Shown here piece after piece: positions 56,904 to 64,000 of a stretch of 64,000 nucleotides of DNA. The translations under genes and the position numbers were made by a program. The notes below the pieces were generated by a model. That model worked only from the letters and a program-made list of their open reading frames with translations. It had not been told where the DNA came from and ran no database searches. Each line of letters opens with the position of its first letter. Position 1 is the first letter of the stretch. This DNA is from Schistocephalus solidus (Eukaryota > Platyhelminthes > Cestoda > Diphyllobothriidea > Diphyllobothriidae): contig WEDG01000745.1 of NCBI GenBank assembly GCA_017591395.1, forward strand, positions 1 to 64,000, written 5' to 3'.

Positions 56904-58804
56904 CTAAATACAGAAAAACGGAAAACAATTAAAGCACCTACTCCTTTTTGTTCCAAGAAGCAAACAAACGGTGCTCAAAACAAAATGCACGTATGGGAAG
57001 GCAAAATACTCGCGCCTTGAATGCGTGCACTAAATAATGTACAAAAGCTAGAACATAAATAACCAGCTGGTATTTTCTTAAAAAAGCAAACTGAGAAGAC
57101 CCAGAATTCGGGACGCTGGATGAATCGATTGTGGCCATTGCTTGGCGAACAGATACAGTCACCTGAACAAGCGGTGAGTATCGGATGCAGATGATGTTGG
57201 CATGGAAGACCGAACTCAGTCACCGGGACACGAAATACAAGAAGGTACACACCTGGAGTTACTCGAGGAGAGGAACTCCGTAAAAAGATAACAAGGTGTA
57301 CGAAACGGGAGGAACACCTCCTCTGACTGAGGAAATCTTAAATTTCAGGTCCCTAATCAGAGCCGCACGTTTTGAACGGGCACTCAGAGGCGCAGATTAA
57401 ATGGGCCGGATTCTGAAGGCTATAGCACCGTTGAAATTAAACCACAGATAATTACATTTGATCTGGGCTGTGTGGAAATGTGCCTGGCGGAGTACATTAT
57501 CGGATCGACTTATATGCACAAACGAACCCATTTGTCCACCAAGGAGGATGAATGATGGAGTATGTTTAAAGGGTTACCAGTGAACTCGATGCCGCACAAA
57601 TTACGAAGACAATAGTTTAAGAAACTGGTGGTCGATGTTTGTGCGGAGGGGTTAACTGACGAAGTAATGGAGGCATAACGATGACGACACTGAGCAGAAT
57701 ATGAGGAGTAGGAGGATAATTAAACTTTCATTCCAGGAGGTGCTTTACCGTGAGTGGCCAACAGAGCACATTGGAAAACAATTGTTATAACTACCCATCC
57801 CAATGTTGTGACATACCTCCAAAACAAAGTATACGTGCGAACATGAGCTACCGACGAAAGTGAAGAATCACAGACTGAGCGGCCGCATTCTCGTCATCTA
57901 GAATGACTTCTCTGCGTTGAATAGAACAAAATTTATTGGCTTGATCGAAAGCCAAACAAGACAGAAGAGTTTAAGTATAACAATCAAACGTTGACATAAT
58001 ATATTCTAAGAAGGTGGAGCTGTAATTGGGCGAAACAGGTGCCGATGGAAGTTAAGCTTTGCTTTGTCTACCATCCGCCCCAGCGCTACGGACGAAAAGT
58101 CATACGCAGGAGGTGCAGTCTGATTCAAATAAACCACCCCATGTTTATTGCCGATGCTACGTCCTTCCCATGGGCTTCCGTCATGTGGGATAAGAAAGTA
58201 AGAGGAAGAATTCAATTGACTGACAACAGAAGCGAGCACATGGTGCATAACCGCCTTTTCGTGTTGTTGCTCCGGTGGCCTGAACAGCAAAACAGGACGT
58301 ACACTAGGCAAAAAAGCAGACGACCAACGAGGAATGTCATTCTTCATGTCTTTAAAGTGCGTTCGTATATAGTAGCCGATCAGCACAATAGTGGAACTAT
58401 GCAAACGAGCAAGCATATGGGAAAGCGCGGATGCGTCTGCTGGTCAGGAAGCCAGCCAAGAAGGCGCTCTTAGAGCTCTATCCTGTGACAGTGGGCACGT
58501 GACACAGTGAAGTTCAGTAAGATGGTGGTTGGTCGTGCAGTTATCAGCAGCTAGAAAAGATCCTGCAAAATGACATGCATCGCCAATTTCCTCGGAGCAG
58601 ATGCGGACGCGATTCATTGTGAACGGAAGGAAGTAGATGAGAGTGGAAACGAAAAAAAAATACTTTTTCACCAGACAGCCAGTTAAACAAGTAGGTCACC
58701 CGACAAGAGTGAACAAAACACTTCTGTAGCATCGTGCAGTCGTGTCAATGCAGACTTAACACAACAAAGACGAAGAAGACCTTTCAGGCGTACACCTTTG
58801 TCAA
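56904..58804. other. Intron 2 sequence, unassigned frames
   Basis: Two long frames oppose each other at 58006-58416 (minus, 136 codons, contains TAPPAYDFSSVALGR) and 58039-58473 (plus, 144 codons). Neither matches a family I know. A minus-strand alternative exon is conceivable but no splice pair fits in phase. The rest is unremarkable. Confidence 0.4.
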
Positions 58805-59815
58805 GGCCTTGATGCTTAGTTATCTTCCGCCAAAAATGAACCTATTATTTTGGAATGTTTTTCGTAGAGTAGGTAATTCTTACGGCTGCGATCATGTCTG
58901 ATCTTGTCGGCCTCGATGATGTCACGTATTGTACCTCTCCACGCGTGACTATTCACGGCAACAGACCTGGATAGCTCAACCCATTCTTTTCTCCAATGAC
59001 GGACGCGGAATACCGAAGTTCTAAGCACCGCCTCTTTGTTTTGCCGAACCATGTCGAGCCAGGTTTTTAAATGGCTTCCTCGTTGACGCCTCCCCATCGG
59101 CACCGCATCGAGAACAATAGAACTCAGCTAGTGAGGGGGGCGTCAGAGGACGTGCCCAAACCACCTCAGTCGTCTTTCTTGGATGGTCTGAAATATCCTG
59201 GCTATATTGTCACAGCGAGTGCAGACTGCCTCGTTTGAAAAGTAGTCTGTGTACTTCACTCGAAGGATGGTCCTCAGGCAACGATGGTTAAATACCTCAA
59301 GTCTTCGCTCATCTTCCACGCGCATAGCCAAGATTCCACAATCATAGAGGAGGACCCACCGGACGGATGCACGGTACACGCGATCTTCGTGGCGGCGGAG
59401 AGGTCACGTAAGGTCCATAGGCCCCTCGAAGGATTGGAATACCTAACGAGCAGCGTTGATTCGGGAGATAATGTCGTCTTCACTCTGTCCCTTTGGCAGC
59501 ATCCTCGCTCTGAGGTATTTCAAACTGTCTAATTCTTCAAGTTGACAGCCATTAATCTTGAGGGGGGCTTTCTCCTGATCAGGGATGCAGCTCGAAAACA
59601 ATTTGGCCTTTCCATTGTTGATAAATAGGCCGAACGAAGTAGTGATATCATTCACTCGCGACACCACAGACTGTAGATCGCCAAGATAGCAAGGCGATAT
59701 CATAAGCGTAGTCAAGGTCAGTCAGGCGGCATCGGAGTGCGAATTCCACATCATCAGAAACGTGTAGGGCCGTCCCGAGAATCCAGTCAACGTGATGTTT
59801 TTTAGAAAAAGTGCA
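58805..59815 (-). pseudogene. RTE/BovB-type RT fragment in intron 2, catalytic box mutated
   Basis: The upstream edge reads HVDWILGTALHVSDDVEFAL and RLTDLDYAYDIALLSW. The expected YADD is YAYD, encoded at complement(59699..59710). After a frame change come DLQSVVSRVNDITTSFGLFI and LEELDSLKYLRARMLPKGQS. Then follow VYRASVRWVLLYDCGILAMR, VEDERRLEVFNHRCLRTILR and IARIFQTIQERRLRWFGHVL, and finally the C-terminal PMGRRQRGSHLKTWLDMVRQ with SRSVAVNSHAWRGTIRDIIE. It is a 5'-truncated copy of a lineage distinct from elements J, K and N. Confidence 0.8.
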
Positions 59816-60399
59816 TCAAAAGACCGAGAAGTCAGTAGGGACGCCAATTGAATAAGTACTTAGGAGCTTCATCTTCACGTTCGAGTCACGCCAATTTAGC
59901 CATTAAATAAAGAGACAGTCATCTAAGCTTCCCTAATCTTCACTATTCACGACGTCACGGTTGAGTAACTGAACAAACGGCCCCACCGTAGAAATAATAA
60001 CATGAGTCAGTAGAAGTGACACCTATATGCAGATTGAGAACTACAATTCCAAGCAAATACCGAAAAAGCAGGACCAGTTAACAGTCGGAAGTTGAAGGAA
60101 AACCGTTAACCGCTTGAAGGTTGCCGGTGGAGGCGTACCTTGAGGGCGTACTGTGATTTAAAAGATAATTATTGCGTGAGTTGGGCGAAAAAAAGTATTG
60201 TGGGGCAAAATCTCGCGAGTAAAGCCATGTCTCGGAATTCAGTTAGGAATGAAAAACACAATAAACACCATATTAGGAATAATAACAGAAAGTGTTGTTC
60301 TATTTTGGAGGAAGCTATTTTTGGGTGTTCCAAAACAATTGAAGTCATACAAATAAAAAAAACAAGGAACGAAAAGGCTAGAATAAGAAATTGACTCAC
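59816..60399. other. Intron 2 sequence
   Basis: A/T-rich with overlapping short frames on both strands; no recognised feature. Confidence 0.4.
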
Positions 60400-60547
60400 A
60401 TTTCACCTGGACAACAGCGTTCACCAATGTAGTCATAACTCCGACAACAGTAGGGTGCGGACATTGGGCACACAGTATACTGATAGGTTGTCATCATACC
60501 GTACTGATTTAGCTCCTGACGAGGCCCCTCGCACACAGTGTATCGAC
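60400..60547 (-). CDS. Shisa/WBP1-like membrane protein, exon 2 (cysteine-rich ectodomain)
   Basis: Acceptor cttatccag precedes 60547 (with a ttttttttctg tract upstream) and the strong donor AT|GTGAGT follows 60400. The 148-base exon completes Ser30, encodes residues 31-78 and gives two bases of Met79. Six cysteines lie at 35, 56, 63, 64, 74 and 75; the core CPMSAPYCCRSYDYIGERCC has the C-x6-CC-x9-CC spacing and tyrosines expected of Shisa-like/WBP1-type ectodomains. Both splice phases (1 in, 2 out) agree with the flanking exons, which is strong support. The cysteines should form three disulphides outside the cytoplasm. Confidence 0.75.
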
Positions 60548-61074
60548 CTGGATAAGTGTGAGGGTCAACAGAAAAAAAATGGGTGTATAGTAAAAGTGGC
60601 GACGAGATAAAGGCAGCTAGGAAGGGCTTGAGAGCTCACAAATGTTAAACGGCAATGATATCATTGCCCGAGGGGGCAACTATGACTTGTGCGTAAGTTA
60701 GAGGTGGGAGAGCTTACGCAGTAGGTAACACACTCTCTTCGCTCACACAGCAAGTTTCAGTAGCAAAACAGAGGAAAGATTGGCGTGCGCGCAGTATCTA
60801 ACCAGATATTCACCTGTCTACGCGTGCCACCAACGTGCTGTTCTCCCAAACCCATATCCGAGCCAGTAGATAGTTACCCAGAGTACTGGCCAATGCATGT
60901 TCTCCGAAAAATAAGATATTCAAGCACCAAACGAGACTTCAATTTTTGCCTGCAAACGAATGACGGGTCAGCAGATTATATTCTCATATATTACACACTA
61001 CGGAAGATACTATACGGAACTGCCAAGAGCAGCCTATTTCGGGTAATGGAACTGCGGTCGTTACAGAAATAGCA
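60548..61074. other. Intron 1 sequence
   Basis: Contains one plus-strand frame (60785-61072, 95 codons) with no recognised domain and opposite to the gene. Nothing else identified. Confidence 0.4.
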
Positions 61075-61245
61075 CGGATTCCGAAGAAGATACAGTCACT
61101 GGAACAAGAGCTTTATAAGCCCGACCTTTCGGATTCTCGCTCTAACCCATCATCAGTGACGATCTCTGATGATGGGTTAGAGAAACCGAAACGTCTCCTT
61201 CTTTGCGATTACTTCTGGAACTCGCCTCTTTGCATCTATTAGAAA
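61075..61245. repeat. Head-to-head repeat with hammerhead-like cores
   Basis: Two diverged copies of one sequence face each other about a centre near 61161. The arms tctaacccatcatcag (61140-61155) and ctgatgatgggttaga are perfect 16-bp inverted repeats with a 9-base spacer. On each strand the sequence reads CTGATGA, a short self-complementary stem (GGTT/AACC or GGGTT/AATCC) and then GAAA. These are the conserved core blocks of hammerhead ribozymes, which are known in Penelope-like elements and flatworm repeats. Stem I is not evident, so self-cleavage is uncertain. Confidence 0.5.
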
Positions 61246-62871
61246 ATAACACGAACTACATGCATAGAGCCCATGCACGGTAGCTGCACATGGGAAGATT
61301 TCGCATTGTGAAAAAAGGTTCTATAGTTCGTTAACTTTAAAAATCTCTTCAATTTTAGTCCTTTAAGGGCAGTTTCACCTTACGGTCAGCTTTTAAATAT
61401 TGAAACTAAGCTCCAAACGGAAGCCTTAAAGAAGAAGTAGACTTGTAAAGAAGTCTGCACAGCGAAAAAAGTGTCAGAACTGGAAAAATACTCAGTTATT
61501 ATAGTTTTGACCAAAGCCAATTATGTGAATTATCGACAACCGAAAACAAGATTCAAAAGTAATTATTAATGCCTTATGTAAATTGAATGATGTAATGGCA
61601 CATCCCAATGACTTTCGAGTGGTAATAATCCAACATCCTCTTGGTTATATAGTATATTTCAGCGGACGATGCATAGGAACGCCAAATCGGTTGAACTGCT
61701 ACTGCCTTGGATCAACGCAAAGCCAGAATTGGCTGACAGCATATGTTCACTGAATCATACTTAGTCTTATATGCATGTGTGTAAGAGGAGGCCCGCGTCA
61801 TGTCAGTCAGTTCATCGTCAGGCTTTTACGGCCCACCGGTGCATGGTGAAAAGCAGAAAGAGGAGAAAACGTATGGTCGACGCTGAGGAAGTTTCCACGA
61901 AAATTTATCGGCTTTCTCACAGGTTACAATTTGGCCTAGGAGGGGGAGGGAAGGTGTTTTTGGCTGCTGGTACAACTCGTTCCTGCTAAGGAACGGGGTT
62001 CATGTTTTAATGGCTTCCTCTTAGTATTCTTTATGACATTCTCCCACCAGAATGAGGCCAGGAAAATGGCCATATTTCTAAAGACTAGACGGATCTTTTA
62101 GCCTTTTTAGCCACTATGTCCATGGCCAACTCATGTAGTCTTGAGTTCACCTGTCATTGGAGTTCGGTGAGAGTTGCAAGTGAGTGGGACAGATGCTGAT
62201 AAAGTTTGCTTCGGCGCAAACAAACTCACGCGCAAATCACCGGCACACCCTCTCAAAGACAGTGGTTAATCCTGTTGCCTGCGACGCATGACCAAATACC
62301 ATCAAATAGTTTTTTACACTATGAAAAAACTTTCACAAATACTTTGTCACGTATAAAACCAGACATGCGTGATGGACTATGGCACCACGTAAAGTAGCAT
62401 ACGACGGAAACCGATTAACTGTGACTGACTGTGACTGTGAGTCAACACGCTTAAGCTATTAGCGTTTAGTTAACTGTATATGTAGAATATCAGCTGCGCT
62501 ACTTAGCGAAAAGAAAAAATGATAAATGTGTAACTAACGATTACTGGAATCCTAAACGCTCACATCCTTTGCGACCACCACACAAAACTGAAGGGATCGA
62601 AGAGAACCAGGTAACTTAAGGTGGTAGAAGTCACCAATTGAAAATATCCGGGACTCAAACGTCGGGGTTTCAATAAGGAAGTTACCTTAACGAATAAATA
62701 ATAGCTCAACGGCTAAACATCTGAAATGTGTGGCGTCAGTTTATGAAGTGCGCTAATCACAAGACACATGAGTTGCTGTCAGATAAAAAAAGACAACAGT
62801 GGAGAGAACATTGAACTTGGAGCAAGTAAAACGAGGATTCCATCAGGAGAGGAAACAGTACTTAAACTCAC
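61246..62871. other. Intron 1 sequence
   Basis: Short plus-strand frames at 61771-61989 (basic, glycine-rich end) and 62206-62397; neither is recognised. A/T-rich otherwise. Confidence 0.4.
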
Positions 62872-62963
62872 TCAGGTGATCATGCGACGCAAGTTTAAAT
62901 CCAATGTAAGCACCAGCTAACCCAGCCGCAGTCCCAAGGAGAGCTGATTTACGACTCATTGAC
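62872..62963 (-). CDS. Shisa/WBP1-like membrane protein, candidate exon 1 (signal/anchor)
   Basis: An acceptor-like run (ttatttctttttccaaaag) precedes 62963. ATG is at complement(62957..62959) and the donor CTGA|GTGAGT is at 62872. It encodes MSRKSALLGTAAGLAGAYIG followed by FKLASHDHL (29 residues) plus one base of Ser30. A short basic start followed by a hydrophobic Ala/Gly/Leu stretch fits a signal peptide. The outgoing phase matches exon 2 exactly, and it is on the right strand 2.3 kb upstream. It could instead belong to another gene, since the signal is short. The acceptor before the ATG implies a non-coding exon further upstream. Confidence 0.5.
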
Positions 62964-63849
62964 CTTTTGGAAAAAGAAATAAGATAGGAAACGGATAAAA
63001 TAACGGGCATACATGGTTAATAAAGTGATCCTGATCACACCTTTGCCAAAACGAAGTTGACATAAAAACAAGAGTTGCTGCACATTTGATTTGCTCAAAA
63101 CAGAGAAGTAGGTGCCAACACATTACCTTACTTTATAAACCTTATCCTAACCATTTTCTACCTTGCGAATTCTCGGAGTTCCTACGGTCTAATTTAACAT
63201 TAAATGTAACATAAAGGAGACTATAAAAGCCCGAATAGTCGTTCATGCTAGAATGAAGTTAATAAATTAGCTCACTTTCTGGCAGTTTTCATTTGGAATA
63301 TCCATTCTACGTTGCTAGGGGTGTTTGCAGATGTGGTTTACAGGCCAAACCGGATCTAGCAGGCTCCTAAACCATTGATTTAGCGGTATATGGAAGGTAA
63401 CCAATATGGTACATTCGGCCTTAATTGCTGTCATCCGCCAGAAAGACCTGCCATCGCAAAGCAAGCCAATAGTTAAAGGAAATTAAGGAAAATGATTAAA
63501 CTGGTCGGTTTGGTATCTGCAAACTGATAATTTTTGTGAAATGGCGCAGACTCGATGATAAGAGTGCGTGATTTTACCGCGAGCGCTTCGGCCAATATTA
63601 TTGCTGGTTTCGGGAGTTCACGGCATAAACCCGTGGCGAGAGGATAAAATGAAGACCCCTGTTCCGTGTAGTCAACGGACAGAAATCTATTCCTTAAGAC
63701 CAAGGTGGTGAGGGAAACAGTATCGGATGGCAGACAAAAATCGTTATGCCACAATACCGTTTTGGTTTGTGATATTTTTAAAGTGGATAATAAGCGTGTA
63801 CTGTAAAAATTACAATCTGCGTTCGTGGACGCGGGTGGAGGGTTTACGG
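62964..63849. other. No gene recognised
   Basis: Holds an unassigned minus-strand frame (63473-63754, 93 codons) and a few CCTTATCCTAACC-like words near 63135. If exon 1 is correct, the 5' UTR exon and promoter of the Shisa-like gene should lie here or beyond the window. Confidence 0.4.
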
Positions 63850-63892
63850 ACTACTACTACTACTACTGCTACTACTACTACTACTACTACTG

Positions 63893-63940
<48 letters not shown>

Positions 63941-64000
63941 ATACTACTACTACTACTACTAAAACGACTACTAATACTACTACTACTACTTCCACCACTA
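63850..64000 (+). repeat. (CTA)n trinucleotide microsatellite, runs off the window
   Basis: About 50 CTA/ACT units with rare interruptions (CTG at 63868 and 63889, AATACT, AAAACGACT). The valine-rich open frame read from it on the minus strand is a repeat artefact. Confidence 0.95.

Noticed and set aside
58006..58473. Opposed 136- and 144-codon frames
   Set aside because: They overlap on opposite strands, neither resembles a family I know, and neither has splice sites in a phase that would fit the surrounding gene.
63810..63998. Valine-rich 62-codon minus-strand frame
   Set aside because: Pure translation of the CTA microsatellite.
1..64000. CRISPR arrays, prokaryotic operons, phage or plasmid features
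   Set aside because: No regularly spaced direct repeats, no ribosome-binding-site-led gene clusters; splice sites and LINE content show eukaryotic DNA.

Overview
The window looks like nuclear DNA of a flatworm, most likely a tapeworm of the Spirometra/Schistocephalus/Diphyllobothrium kind. The basis is the set of decayed retroelements (two CR1-like families, an RTE-like family carrying zinc fingers, a further RT lineage, and a Penelope-like fragment), the very low density of intact genes, and one spliced eukaryotic gene with consensus splice sites. The species is an inference; no rRNA or intact single-copy marker is present to fix it.

Left part (1-20 kb): a pile-up of CR1-like LINEs. Copy A (minus, about 268-3700) carries two later insertions. 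Copy B (plus, about 3730-8800) and the 5'-truncated copy E (minus, about 8850-10442) lie tail to tail with about 50 bp between them. Copy C (plus, about 10455-14920) is the most complete, with ORF1, endonuclease and RT. Copy D (minus) keeps only ORF1. A second LINE family with an RRM-like ORF1 appears as G (plus, 17.8-19.8 kb) and F (minus, 25.5-27.6 kb). A possible separate ORF1 is at 15.5-16.5 kb.

Middle part (22-48 kb): an RTE-like LINE whose RT is followed by up to five C2H2-type zinc fingers and a 3' region holding two tandem units. It is present as J (22.5-25.5 kb), N (27.6-31.4 kb), the nearly complete K (33.4-38.9 kb), the 3' fragment L (46.4-47.5 kb) and a short 3' piece M (53.5-53.7 kb). 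A Penelope-like fragment with a GIY-YIG domain is at 39.1-40.0 kb. Scattered across 21-56 kb is a short element with terminal inverted repeats (here MITE1). Its body is degenerate telomere-like sequence (variants of TTAGGG/CCCTAA). A second short element (MITE2) has perfect 63-bp inverted ends at 52.7-53.05 kb.

Right part (52-63 kb): the only convincing host gene. It is on the minus strand with four exons (about 62.96, 60.55-60.40, 56.90-56.70 and 52.52-52.30 kb). The exon phases join without a frame break to give a 220-residue single-pass membrane protein with an N-terminal hydrophobic stretch, a six-cysteine ectodomain, a transmembrane segment and a proline-rich tail with PPxY motifs. This is the layout of Shisa-like/WBP1-VOPP1-type adaptors. 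Its introns hold an RT fragment, MITE1 and MITE2 copies, an RTE 3' end, and a head-to-head repeat with a hammerhead-ribozyme-like core. The window ends in a long CTA trinucleotide tract.

None of the retroelement reading frames is intact, so the transposons look like relics. Several junctions record the order in which they inserted.
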